Shown: piece by piece, positions 25,001 through 33,204 of the stretch
How the letters are laid out: every line of letters starts with the position of its first letter
Position numbering within the stretch: the stretch's first letter is position 1
Translations under genes and position numbers: made by a program
Source of the DNA: Niveibacterium sp. 24ML
GTDB lineage: Bacteria; Pseudomonadota; Gammaproteobacteria; Burkholderiales; Rhodocyclaceae
Direction of reading: 5' to 3'
Length of the DNA: 64,000 nucleotides
Assembly: GCF_026586805.1 (NCBI RefSeq)
Contig: NZ_JAPFHA010000015.1
Coordinates: forward strand, 1 to 64,000
The notes under the pieces: generated by a model
What the model was told of the DNA's origin: nothing
What the model saw: the letters and a program-made list of their open reading frames with translations, nothing else
Databases searched by the model: none

Positions 25001-26087
25001 TTTGCAGGCGCGCCAGATTGATCGCCTTGCCGACCACGCTGCGCACTTGCGCGGCCATCGGCTCGGTGCGGCCGCTGGGCTTGGCGACGGCGGCAGCGAC
25101 CATCGGGTCGATCGCGCCGGCGATTTCCGGCTGCGCGAGGTAGAAGGGCACATCCATCAGGCTCACGCCTTCGCGGTCGCGCGCCCACTCGGCGGCGTCG
25201 CCCTTGCGGTAGGCCATGGCCTGCAGCACCGGGATGCCGAGCTTTTCGAATTCCGCCTTGCGCGCCTGCGCGTCGAGCACGATCTGGGTGTTGATCAGCA
25301 CTTGCGCGACCGGTTTGCCGGCCGGCGCGAGCAGGCGGGTGAAGGCGTCCGGCTCCATCATCGGCGTGTAGAAGGGCAGCGCGCGGCCGCCGGCGGCCTC
25401 GATGTCGCGGATCAGCGCGTCGATGAAGGCGGTTTCGCCGCTGCTGACGTAGGCCTGGTGCAGCACGATCGCGATCTGCGGCACGTCACTGCGGCCGGGC
25501 AGGTCGCTCATCCGCGCGCTCACGCCCTGCGGCAGCTTCGGGTGATACCAGGCGGCCTTGGGGAACACGATAGGCGCGGGAATCGCGGCGTCTTCGCGCA
25601 GCTTGAGCTGGCGGGCGGCAATCAGGCGCATCGCGGCGTCAAAATTTGCGACGCCACCGTTCTGGTAGTAGCTGTTGAGCGTGCTGGCGAAAGCCGCGTC
25701 GGCACCGAAGGCGCGCGCGCCCTTGGTCATCAGCAGTACGCGCGGGGTGCGCGCCTCGGCCCAGGCCGCGCCGAGCTTGCTCATGACGAAGTCGACGATG
25801 TGGGCGCGCGGCGCATCGACGATCACAAAGCTGGCGCCGGCCAGCCAGCCGGCCGCCTCGTCCGGCGAGAGCTGTTCGGCGTAGCGGTGCTCGACCGCGA
25901 CACCGGCCTTGCGGCCGGCCTCGGCGAGCAGCGCGAACTTGGCTGCGGGCACCGGGTTGGCGGTGAGGATGCGCACGCTGGGTGCCGCGGCGGCGGGCGC
26001 AATCGTCCACCACAGCAGCAGGGCCAGCATGCAGACGCTGACGATCAGGCGCGGCACCGCGAAGGCGCCGCCGGAGAGTGGCCGCAT
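22050..26087 (-). CDS. Secreted, membrane-anchored CobN/HmuS-like chelatase
   Basis: The 1345-residue protein is homologous to CobN/ChlH large chelatase subunits, with the signature YGTHGTQEWTPGKERGLAVS near residue 550 and matches along most of its length. Unlike cytoplasmic CobN it starts with a signal peptide (about residues 10-35, ending APAAAAP) and ends with a membrane helix (LNWLIGGALMLLAVLGGAV), so the body should face the periplasm. This matches HmuS-type proteins, for which iron removal from haem has been reported. Its ATG overlaps the receptor stop (TGATG). No cobalamin genes or chelatase CobS/CobT partners are nearby, which argues against a role in B12 synthesis. Confidence 0.92.
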   Translation of the reverse strand: MRPLSGGAFAVPRLIVSVCMLALLLWWTIAPAAAAPSVRILTANPVPAAKFALLAEAGRKAGVAVEHRYAEQLSPDEAAGWLAGASFVIVDAPRAHIVDFVMSKLGAAWAEARTPRVLLMTKGARAFGADAAFASTLNSYYQNGGVANFDAAMRLIAARQLKLREDAAIPAPIVFPKAAWYHPKLPQGVSARMSDLPGRSDVPQIAIVLHQAYVSSGETAFIDALIRDIEAAGGRALPFYTPMMEPDAFTRLLAPAGKPVAQVLINTQIVLDAQARKAEFEKLGIPVLQAMAYRKGDAAEWARDREGVSLMDVPFYLAQPEIAGAIDPMVAAAVAKPSGRTEPMAAQVRSVVGKAINLARLQTTPAADKRVAILFYNYPPGERNLSASFMNLPASLHTTLAAMKAHGYRTEAPDEKALIDQLGRLLAPFYRDGQREALLDAGLAAWLPMRDYRRWFDAQSPELRAEVAARWGKPEASAMATNRKGEAGFVIPRLALGNVVLMPVPPRGERDEAKEKAIYHNTKEPLNHFYLAAYLWAREGRDALVHYGTHGTQEWTPGKERGLAVSDQPYVVLGDVPVVYPYIVDDVGEAIQAKRRGRATIVSHQTPAFRPAGLHTELNDLHDLLHQVVAQEAGSVRERLVAQLLDQSEKLHLFADQGTTRAAAQADLPTWLSKLHDHLHALASQLQPIGLHTFGRAQRDEVRLFSSMAMLGKDFLARVFPEEPEELFAQDFSRITESKPFVFLKPYLLEGRPTSEIRDPKLREDAERAQRYFAALDPAPELTGLLAALDGKHLASSTGGDPIRNPDSLTTGRNLYGFDPSKIPSKAAWEAGLAATETLLKDHRARKGSYPSKLAFNLWSVETMRHAGILEAQAMAALGVRPKWDEGGRLVGVELIPAKELGRPRVDVVLSATGLYRDHFPNVMKWLAQAVKLAAAADEPDNAVAASTRAIRTALAAKGLPAAKLENLALTRIFSSESGAYGTGLDEATLATDTWGNDAGEARGDRRAGEAKMAQLYLAKMQFGYGPDEAEWGSKLEGGNLYAENLKGVQAALLARSSNLYGMLTTDDPFQYLGGLGLAVRHLTGKSPELLISNLRDPRDARTETAASFLATELRTRQFHPGWIQAMQAEGYSGALNVLDAVNNFWGWTAVAPEIVRDDQWQEFAEVYVRDKYKLGVNEWFEREAPQAQAQIIERMLEAARKGYWKTDEKTVRELAQRWQQLAAQHDLRSDNAKFSAYVAEQVTGATPAGYGVARPASPPAAAAPAPAQTVQPPMEAVKPKVQGMVLEQKKPRVEAAPVALNWLIGGALMLLAVLGGAVRQFARPAPRLVDLPAHEYAGAVRKVA

Positions 26088-28345
26088 CAGAAGCTCACCG
26101 CAAGGCTGGCGGACACGGCGCGGCCGGTGGCGGTGTAGAAATCGACGCCGGGGTCATTGGCCGCGAGGCTCACTTGCCGCACATCGCTCCAGAGCCAGTA
26201 CTTGCGGTCGGCGAGGTTGGTCAGCGCGAGGTTCAGGCGGGTGTTGGCGAGCGGTTTCCACCACGCGTACACGTCGAAGGTGGTCCAGCCGCCCGGCTTG
26301 TAGAGCTCGCCGCTGCTTTCATCGACTCGGTCGACACCGGCGGCGGCGCGCATCCGCAGGCTGCTGCCCAGCGTGGCCTGGGCATCGCGCTGCCAGGTGA
26401 GCCCGAGCGTGGCGCGCAGCGGCTCAACCGTGTTGAGCGGCTGATCGGTGGTGTTGTTGGTGCCGTGCGCCCAGGCGGTGGCGCCGTCGAGCTTCCACTG
26501 CGGTGCGAACTGCCACGCGCCGCGCAGCTCGGTGCCGTAGATCGTGACCTTGGTCTGGTTGCGGTACTGGTAGGTGGTTTTGAGCCCGGCGATGCAGGCC
26601 GGGTCGGCCGGGCAGTTGAGTACGACCTGTTCGATGAAGTCCTCGTAACGGTTGTGGTAGGCCGCCCAGCTCAGCGCGAGGCTTTGCGTGGTCCAGCGCG
26701 TGCCGATTTCGATGCCTTCGCTGCGCTCGGCCTCCAGATCGGGGTTGGGGCTCGATCCGTAGCCTTGCGCGAGGTTCATGAAGCTGCCGTTCACCTCCTC
26801 GTAGTTCGGCGCGCGGAAGCCGAACACCCACTGCGCGTAAAGCGCGAGCGGATCGCTCGGCCGCCACAGGGCGGAGAGGCGGGGCGACACCGCGGAATCG
26901 GATTTGGACACCGCGGGCTTGCTGGTGTGGGTGTCGTAGAGCGGATCGGCTTCGGGGGCGAGCTCGTAGCTGTCCCAGCGCAGGCCGGGGGTGATGATGA
27001 TGCGGTCGTTGGCGAGGCGGATTTCGTCTTGCAGGAACACGCCGATCTGCTGCGTGCTGCCGGGCGGGAAGTCACGTAGCGGGAAGGTCTCGCCCGCCAG
27101 CGCGTTCGATACGGTGCCGGTGGTGAGGTTGCTGCGGGTGGCGGTTCGCAGCTCTTCGCTGTGGGTGTCGAGCCAGTCGAGGCCGCCGATCAGCAAGTGG
27201 GTGCTGCTGCCCCAGCTGACGGTGCGCTCGCCCTGGACGGACGCCGCCCATTGCTCCTGTGCGAATTCAAAGCCGAGCTGAACGTCGCAATCGTTCTTGC
27301 CCGCGAGCGTGGCGGAGCAGGTGGCGCTGGTGTTGCTGCGGCGCTGCAGGGTATCGGTTGCGATGTCGCTCTTCTGCCACGAGGCGCTGGTGACCAGGCG
27401 ATCGAGCACGCCGCTGGCGGGCGTCCAGGTATAGCCAAGCGTGGCGCGCTGGCGTTCGTTGTCTTCGCTGCCGCTGGCGGCGGTGACGCGCGGTAGCGAC
27501 GATGAAAGGCGCTTGAGTTCAGTCTCGGATTCGGATTTGCGTGTTTCGTGCGCGAGCGTGAAACGGTGTTCGGTGCTTGGCGTCCAGCCCAGTTTGGCAA
27601 GCGTCGCGGTGGCGGTGTTGTCTTGCGGGTTTGGCGCGGTGCGGCTGACCGATACCGTATCCACGTCGCCCTGGTTGCCCAGTTCATGGCCTTCGCGGCG
27701 GCTCACCATCAGCAGGGCTTCGACGGTTTCGACCTTGGCGGCGATGCTGCCGGTGCTGCCCCAGCTCTGGTCTGCACTTGCAGCGTGCAGCGCAATTTCG
27801 CCGCCGACCGTTTTGCCCTGGGCGATGAAGTCGCTCGCATCCTTGGTGACGAAGCTGACGACGCCGCCGATCGCATCCGAGCCATACAGGCTGGAAGCTG
27901 GCCCGCGCACGATCTCGACGCGCTTTAGGAAGTCCTGTTCCGGTATGTCGCGCGTGGCGGTGGAGATGTTCGAGGGGCCGCCGCGCGAGTAGTAGTCGGG
28001 CAGGCGCACGCCATCAACCAGCATCAGCACGCGGTTGTCTTCGATGCCGCGGATATTGAAGTTGGTGGCGCCGAAGCGGCGGCGGTCGCGGCTGACTGCA
28101 AGGTCCGGCTCGTCGGCAACCAGTGCGGTGGGATCCACCGGCTGCTGGGTTTCGATGTCGGCGGCACTGCGCTGGGTAATCGTCAGCGAGGCGTCGGCGG
28201 CGTTGCTGTCGCGCCGGCTGGCGCTGACCACCACATCGGCAAGCTGGGTTTCGGTGGCAAAGGCGGGCGCGGCAAACGCGCCAATCAGCGCAAGCACCAT
28301 CGGGCGCAGGCGTTTGGCGGGGGAGGCGAACGGTTTCGTGGGCAT
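26087..28345 (-). CDS. TonB-dependent outer-membrane receptor, probably for haem
   Basis: The 752-residue protein has a signal peptide (to about residue 30, APAFA), a TonB box (LADVVVSAS), a plug domain (IRGIEDNRVLMLVDGVRLP, GPASSLYGSDAIGGVV) and a beta-barrel ending in Phe (ASLAVSF). FRAPNYEE and NPDLEAERSEG near residue 510 are the FRAP/NPDL boxes of haem receptors, but no His lies between them, where many haem receptors have one. It is translationally coupled to the CobN-like gene. The ligand is inferred; another metal chelate is possible. Confidence 0.93.
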   Translation of the reverse strand: MPTKPFASPAKRLRPMVLALIGAFAAPAFATETQLADVVVSASRRDSNAADASLTITQRSAADIETQQPVDPTALVADEPDLAVSRDRRRFGATNFNIRGIEDNRVLMLVDGVRLPDYYSRGGPSNISTATRDIPEQDFLKRVEIVRGPASSLYGSDAIGGVVSFVTKDASDFIAQGKTVGGEIALHAASADQSWGSTGSIAAKVETVEALLMVSRREGHELGNQGDVDTVSVSRTAPNPQDNTATATLAKLGWTPSTEHRFTLAHETRKSESETELKRLSSSLPRVTAASGSEDNERQRATLGYTWTPASGVLDRLVTSASWQKSDIATDTLQRRSNTSATCSATLAGKNDCDVQLGFEFAQEQWAASVQGERTVSWGSSTHLLIGGLDWLDTHSEELRTATRSNLTTGTVSNALAGETFPLRDFPPGSTQQIGVFLQDEIRLANDRIIITPGLRWDSYELAPEADPLYDTHTSKPAVSKSDSAVSPRLSALWRPSDPLALYAQWVFGFRAPNYEEVNGSFMNLAQGYGSSPNPDLEAERSEGIEIGTRWTTQSLALSWAAYHNRYEDFIEQVVLNCPADPACIAGLKTTYQYRNQTKVTIYGTELRGAWQFAPQWKLDGATAWAHGTNNTTDQPLNTVEPLRATLGLTWQRDAQATLGSSLRMRAAAGVDRVDESSGELYKPGGWTTFDVYAWWKPLANTRLNLALTNLADRKYWLWSDVRQVSLAANDPGVDFYTATGRAVSASLAVSF

Positions 28346-28392
28346 TTGATTTTGTGAGCGGTGGTTCGTGTCGGTGTCGACTGTAATTCAAA

Positions 28393-28407
28393 TGCGAACG
28401 ATTCGCA
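28393..28407. promoter_or_regulatory. Candidate Fur box upstream of the receptor operon
   Basis: TGCGAACGATTCGCA is a 7-1-7 inverted repeat with one mismatch, in the TGxxAAxxATTxxCA pattern of Fur sites, 48 bp upstream of the receptor start. It would link the whole operon to iron. No experimental support is visible. Confidence 0.5.
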
Positions 28408-28539
28408 ATAGCGAAGCAGGTGCGGCCGCGTACCTGCGCGGGCCGTCGCCGGCGCGCTCAGCGAGCGTGCTTCATGGGGTGTTCAGGAAACGCGTGGTGC
28501 CGCCAGGTGGCGCGGGCCAGGCGCTGCGGGCCGGAAGGT

Positions 28540-28755
28540 TCAGCGCTGGGTGAGGTACAGCCCCTCAAGTTTTTCGCGCGCCCACGGGGTGCGGCGGAGG
28601 AACTTGAGGCTGGACTTGATGCTGGGTTCGAACATGAAACAGCGCACCGGGATCTGCTCTGCCAGCGCATCCCAACCGTGGCGTTCAACGAGTTGCGTGA
28701 GGATCGCTTCGAGCGTGAGGCCGTGGAGCGGGTTGTTGGGCTGTTCGGTAGTCAT
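28540..28755 (-). CDS. VF530-family (DUF2132) DNA-binding protein
   Basis: The 71-residue protein is full length for the VF530 family, with [30 protein letters not shown], then [19 protein letters not shown]. Members have a double-stranded DNA-binding-like fold; their role is unknown. It starts with MTTEQPNNP and is transcribed toward the receptor gene from its own upstream region. The 232-bp gap upstream (28756-28987) holds no other recognised feature. Confidence 0.9.
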   Translation of the reverse strand: MTTEQPNNPLHGLTLEAILTQLVERHGWDALAEQIPVRCFMFEPSIKSSLKFLRRTPWAREKLEGLYLTQR

Positions 28756-28987
28756 GGCCGAAGGGTCTCGTCAGTGCAGGGCTGGCCGGGTGGCCGCGAA
28801 GCGAGCCTGCACGATACACCGCCGCAGGCCAGGCGCCGGCATAAGCGCGGCTGCGCGCACTTGGTGTGTGAATGCGTCACCTTTTCGAGGCGCACTGCGT
28901 CATCGTTTTGCCGATGGGCGAGGGGCAAAGTGGCGTCACGGTGATCGCTCAGATGACCGCCCCCCAGAAGAACCAGAGGAGACTGCC

Positions 28988-29224
28988 ATGAAAATCGATT
29001 GCTTTGATGACCAGATGAAAGCCATCCTCGTCGTTGTGATTGCCTATACCGCGATTGCCACCGCGCTAGGCATTGGTGACGGCAAATCTCTCGGTCGTGG
29101 TGAAGTGATGGTTTCAGCTGAGGTTGCGAAAACGCGGGTGGCTCGCTCGGCGCAAACGCCTCCGATTGCGCGGGTCACGGAGAATGCAAAGCGGCCAGTG
29201 GGCGTTGTTGCGCAGGCCCAGTAG
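28988..29224 (+). CDS. Small hypothetical protein with one membrane segment
   Basis: The 78-residue ORF starts at an ATG with a GAGGAG ribosome binding site nine bases upstream. One hydrophobic stretch (AILVVVIAYTAIATALGIG) is followed by a polar, basic tail rich in Ala, Arg and Val. The in-frame track to 28550 is antisense to the VF530 gene and is not the real start. No family is recognised. Confidence 0.65.
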   Translation: MKIDCFDDQMKAILVVVIAYTAIATALGIGDGKSLGRGEVMVSAEVAKTRVARSAQTPPIARVTENAKRPVGVVAQAQ

Positions 29225-29615
29225 TCAGGCACATTTCGGAGAGGCAACGGGCGGCCAGTTTTCAGGCAGCGCCCGGCCAATCACCCGGCGACCGTGCGGT
29301 CGCTCAAACGCTCAAGTTCGGCTGTGTGATCCTGGTCGGCACTGATCCGTCGCCGACTTCGATCGGCGCGCCGTTCAATACCTGCGAACTACTAGCGGCC
29401 GCCCTAACTACTCGCTCTCGTGTATTGGCGGCGCTAATGCCAATCGGTAAGTTCGATTTCGGCGACCTCAATCCGTTTTGTTCGGGCATTCCGGCACGCC
29501 AGTGCTGACTTGCGTCCGCCTCTTCAGGGGTAGTCTGGGTGCGAGGGCGTCTTAGAACAATGGCCTCGCGCCGATTGGGCAGAGCCGTGGGTGGCAAGGC
29601 TAAAGGGAGAGTGAA
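29225..29615. other. 391-bp stretch without a recognised gene
   Basis: I see no supportable ORF here. It is less GC-rich in its centre and presumably contains the promoter and leader of the PEP-CTERM gene that starts at 29616, whose ribosome binding site is GGGAGAG. No tRNA-like or riboswitch-like fold was recognised. Confidence 0.6.
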
Positions 29616-30491
29616 ATGAAGGCTCTGAAGTGTCATCCAAACCACACTCTGAAGGCGCTTGTGTTGCTTGCGGCCCTCGTTTCGATATCGGCTGAGGCGG
29701 GAATCATCGCCAGTAAACCGCGTGGCATGCCCACGCACGATCAATCTGAATTGCCTGCGCCAGCGAGTGGTTACTACTGCGGGCCGGTGGCTGCCTGGAA
29801 CAGCATCGAGTGGATGTACGACACCTATCCGAAGTACTTCAAGGACAAGAAGCCGGCCAACTGGAAAGACGGCGTCAATGAACTGGCTGGCTACATGAAG
29901 ACGGACAAGAACAAGGGGACTTGGGTTAACGATTTCATCAGCGGCAAGAAAACATTCTTCGAGAAGCACGCAAACCCCGGTTCATGGCAAGTGGAGTCGA
30001 AGAACGCCGATTGGGATCCGGTGGCGAAGAAGTGGGGGGCGGATGCCCCGACCTGGAAGTGGATAAGGACCCAGATGGACAAGGGGCAGGATGTTGAAGT
30101 TGTCATCCGTTGGGACGGCGGGGCGCACTGGACGAATCCGGCAAAAGGCGCATTCGACGAGGAGCCGGATTCGGCGAACATCCTGACGCTCGACTACTAC
30201 GTCTGGAACGACGTCAATGACAATCTGGAGTTCGACCTTGGCGATGCGATGGACTGGTTCTTGTCGGATCCGCATCAAGAGGTCGTCACGATGTCGATGT
30301 CGCTCGGGACTTCTCCCGTGGCCCCTGGCGGGGATTGGCTCAATGCCAAATACGGCAACAAGAACGTATGGGTGACGGCTGCCGTCGCAGAGTCGATCCC
30401 CGAACCCTCCACGATTCTGTTACTAGGCATGGGGGCAATCGGCTTGCTGCGGGTGAAGCGTGCCTCACCGTCGCTGGCCGGCATCGCCTAG
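29616..30491 (+). CDS. PEP-CTERM protein with C39-like cysteine peptidase features
   Basis: The 291-residue protein has a signal peptide (ending SAEA) and a C-terminal PEP-CTERM signal (IPEPSTILLLGMGAIGLL then VKR), so it should be processed by an exosortase. The mature part has Cys55 in SGYYCGPVAAWN, His171 in DGGAHWTN and Asp/Asn at 193-199 (DYYVWND), an order like the Cys-His-Asp triad of C39/papain-like peptidases. Peptidase activity is inference. It is the first of three tandem PEP-CTERM genes and has a clear ribosome binding site (GGGAGAG). Confidence 0.88.
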   Translation: MKALKCHPNHTLKALVLLAALVSISAEAGIIASKPRGMPTHDQSELPAPASGYYCGPVAAWNSIEWMYDTYPKYFKDKKPANWKDGVNELAGYMKTDKNKGTWVNDFISGKKTFFEKHANPGSWQVESKNADWDPVAKKWGADAPTWKWIRTQMDKGQDVEVVIRWDGGAHWTNPAKGAFDEEPDSANILTLDYYVWNDVNDNLEFDLGDAMDWFLSDPHQEVVTMSMSLGTSPVAPGGDWLNAKYGNKNVWVTAAVAESIPEPSTILLLGMGAIGLLRVKRASPSLAGIA

Positions 30492-30557
30492 TCCGATCCC
30501 ATCGTCGGTCCGCATCCGGGGCCGCTACCCCAGACGCACGAAACCAGGGAGGCAATC

Positions 30558-31331
30558 ATGACGACAAAGTTCACCGTGTGGGCTATCGTGTCTATCGCAA
30601 TAGTCTTCAGCGCTTTGCCGTCTGCGTCCGCGATGGCGGCGATCATTCCGCCACCGCTTCCGTCCCCAGCGCTCGGATTCAAGATCGATTCGGTCAGCGT
30701 CAGCCCCCAAAGTCTGTCTATTCCATGCGGCGTGTTCAGTTGCCCGGGGTTTCGCGGAACGAAGAGTTTTTCAGCCACCGTCGGCTATACCGCTAGCTAC
30801 GATGGCGCGCTCTTCGATCCGACTGACACGCTGTCACTTGGCGCGCGCAACTTCAACATTGCACTGCTGGAGGATGATGTTGCCTTTGACGATATTGTTG
30901 GCCTGTTCGCCGGATCAAGCAGCTACTCCAGGACGTTTCGGAAGAGCTATTCCGGTAGTTTCTCACTCGGGTTTACCGTCGGCGCTTCGCAACTGAACCG
31001 CCAATGCCAAGGCGGCTGCAACACGCGGTCTGGCGCGATCGCCGAGGCCTTCGCGCTGGAGTTCCTGATCGATCCCAGCAGCTATGTCGATATTGCGTTC
31101 CGCCCATCGTTTGGCCCCACCCTTGAAGGTCGGGTCAATCTGAGCCCTGGTGCTCAGCTGAGGCTTAACGACCTCCATCGCGTGCCGGAGCCAAGCAGTC
31201 TTGCATTGTTTGCAGCCGGGGTGTTCGCGCTGTGCTGCTTGCGCTGGCGTTCAGGGCATCGCCTTGCGAGCAATCGTGTGTTGGCGCGATTCGGTGTGCG
31301 CCCATTCCGCCCTCCGGTCGCATGCTCGTAG
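30558..31331 (+). CDS. PEP-CTERM sorted protein, second of three
   Basis: The 257-residue protein has a signal peptide (to ASAMA) and a C-terminal VPEPSSLALFAAGVFALCCL followed by basic residues. The mature region is rich in Ser, Phe and Gly with two Cys pairs (PCGVFSCPG and CQGGC) and no known domain. It starts with a GGGAGG ribosome binding site, 66 bp after the previous gene. The long basic tail after the PEP segment is unusual; read-through of a lost stop is possible. Confidence 0.85.
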   Translation: MTTKFTVWAIVSIAIVFSALPSASAMAAIIPPPLPSPALGFKIDSVSVSPQSLSIPCGVFSCPGFRGTKSFSATVGYTASYDGALFDPTDTLSLGARNFNIALLEDDVAFDDIVGLFAGSSSYSRTFRKSYSGSFSLGFTVGASQLNRQCQGGCNTRSGAIAEAFALEFLIDPSSYVDIAFRPSFGPTLEGRVNLSPGAQLRLNDLHRVPEPSSLALFAAGVFALCCLRWRSGHRLASNRVLARFGVRPFRPPVACS

Positions 31332-31373
31332 TGCAAAGCCAAGAGGGCTTCTATGAAATGGCAGGAGGCAGCT

Positions 31374-31919
31374 ATGAAAACAAAGGCCCGTCTGTTCTGT
31401 GCGACGCTTGCGGCGTGCGCCGCAATGTTGGTGCCGTCGACTGCGTTAGCAGTCTGCATCATCGAGTACGGCGATCTGAAAGTCTTCCACATCAAACTGT
31501 TGTGGGGGTTGATCGATCCGGTCGATGAGGCCTATTTCTACTCGGACGAGGTGAATGCCGATACCGGCTTTCTGCCTGAAGTATCTGGGGATACGGGAAT
31601 TGGCGACTGGGGCCACCAGTTCATCACGCAGGATCACAACGGTGCGATGCTCAGCGGCATAGGCGTTCGCTTCTACCTCAAGTCAGGCGACGGCATTTCA
31701 GAGGGAGAGTCCGCAGATTTCAAGTTCCTTGCCGTAAACGACAACTCGGCGCAATGGTATGCGACCTATCACGACTCCGCCTCTAACTTATGGATAGGCC
31801 CAGGTGCCTGTGCGGAGTGCCCGGAGCCGGTATCAATTGCTTTGTTGTTTGCCGGCCTTGCCGGGCTGGGGCGGCGTTTCCGCGTCGGGCGCCATACCCC
31901 AGTCCGGGTCAGTGGCTGA
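31374..31919 (+). CDS. PEP-CTERM-like sorted protein, third of three
   Basis: The 181-residue protein starts at ATG 31374, preceded by AGGAGG; the in-frame ATG at 31353 lacks such a site. It has a signal peptide (CAAMLVPSTALA) and ends CPEPVSIALLFAGLAGLGRR, a PEP-CTERM-type signal with a Cys before PEP. The mature domain is acidic (VDEAYFYSDEVNADTG) and unrecognised. It is probably co-transcribed with the two PEP-CTERM genes before it. Confidence 0.85.
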   Translation: MKTKARLFCATLAACAAMLVPSTALAVCIIEYGDLKVFHIKLLWGLIDPVDEAYFYSDEVNADTGFLPEVSGDTGIGDWGHQFITQDHNGAMLSGIGVRFYLKSGDGISEGESADFKFLAVNDNSAQWYATYHDSASNLWIGPGACAECPEPVSIALLFAGLAGLGRRFRVGRHTPVRVSG

Positions 31920-31992
31920 TTGCCGAAGCCTCGGGGGCTTTGATTCGCCCCCGTGCACGCCCCTGTGTGCCAGTGATATTGGGCGCGATGCT

Positions 31993-32790
31993 TTATCTGA
32001 TCTTCACGTCGACCGTGTGTTCGCCGCTCTCGAAGGCCAGCATCAGCGTTCCGTCGATGCGTTCGCAGTCGACCCGCAAGGTGCTGACGCTATGCCCCGT
32101 TCCGCCGGTATTCCGCTCCGTGATCACGTACGCGGCGCAGCGGAACTTGCGGGGGGTGGTGAAGCCCGGCCAGCCCTTGGGGATGCAGGGGTCGAAGACG
32201 AGGCCGCCGAGCGCTGGGCGGATGCCCAGCATGTACTGCGTCGCCGCGTGGTAAGCCTACGAGTAGGTAGCGGATAGCCAGCTGTTGCGGCCGAGGCCGA
32301 ACTACGGAAGTTCGTCGCCGAGCAGGGTCTCGGCGATCGTCACCTACAGGTTGATGTGCAGGAAGATGCCGCCGTATTCCTTGGCGCCCGTCGGGTAGTG
32401 CGACACGCCGCCCAGTTCCGGGTCGTAACCGTTGAAGCCGGGGCCGAGAGTTTGAGCCCGTTGGCGGTGGCCAGATGCGAGTGCACCGAATCGAGCGCGG
32501 TCTGCGCGCGTTCGCTTTCGGCAAAGCCGGCGATCACCGTCCAGCTTTGCGAGTGGGTGTAGATCTTGCCCTCGGTATTGGTGTGCGAACCATCCGCCGC
32601 GGCGGTGCGGGGGTACCAGGCGTCATCCCAGGTGACGCGCTCCACCGTTTTCAGGATCTTGGCGGAATGGCCGCGCATCCGCGCTGCGTCGGCGTTGCGA
32701 TTCGGGCGCTCATAGATCCCAGCCATTTCGCGCGCGGCGTAGAAAACTATGGCCCCTGCGCACCGTTGGTGCCCGCCTCGCAAATTGAAT
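31993..32790 (-). pseudogene. Decayed GH94 glycoside phosphorylase (C-terminal part)
   Basis: Minus-strand peptides in two frames match the C-terminal half of GH94 cellobiose/chitobiose phosphorylases: WDDAWYPRTA, EGKIYTHSQSWTVIAGFA, YDPELGGVSHYPTGAKEYGG, RNSWLSATYS, QYMLGIRPALGGLVFDPCIP. A one-base deletion near 32445 shifts the frame. Three in-frame TAG codons follow (in INL*VTIAE, LP*FGLG and YS*AYHAATQY). The N-terminal half is not recognised; the upstream limit is approximate. The gene is not functional as written. Confidence 0.85.
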
Positions 32791-33204
32791 ACGCCGTCCG
32801 CTGGCGGGCGCATGCACTGCCCGATCATGTGGAAGTGCGTGCCGGGAATCCTGCGCTGGTGGTGCTCGCGAGGGAACTGCTTTTGTGCTGCTGATGACGA
32901 CCCAACTTCACGCTGAAGTGTCTCGTCAGATTCGGCTCGGCCTCGTTGAGCATGTCGCCTGGCCCAACCGTGCGTCATGCAGCCGTTGAGTCCGCAGCGC
33001 TGGAACCGCCGGCAAGCTTGAGACGCCAGTTGGTTCGATGACTTGTGGGAGGCTGTAGCGCATCCAACAGCCGACTCTGTGGTCGGAGACTTTGGCAGAG
33101 TCGCAGGGTGGGAAACGCGAGCGCAATGCGGCATAGCTGTGTGGAGGCGTGCGCTCTTGCTTTGTCTTGGGCTCCCGGCGGAGCCGCGAGCGCACTAGCC
33201 CTGC
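32791..33204. other. 414-bp stretch without a recognised gene
   Basis: Open frames here have no family match and poor start sites. Part may be further eroded sequence of the GH94 gene. Nothing else was recognised. Confidence 0.55.

Noticed and set aside
22050-26087. CobN as part of cobalamin synthesis, and a cobalamin riboswitch upstream of the receptor
   Set aside because: The protein has a signal peptide and membrane anchor, there are no cob/cbi genes, and no B12-box-like leader is visible before 28345.
22083-26138. A 1351-residue plus-strand ORF opposite the CobN-like gene
   Set aside because: It mirrors the codon pattern of the minus-strand gene, has no domain and has low-complexity Arg/Ala/Gly composition; it is a GC-rich antisense shadow.
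29225-29615. A hidden tRNA or small gene
   Set aside because: No cloverleaf or convincing start with ribosome binding site was seen.
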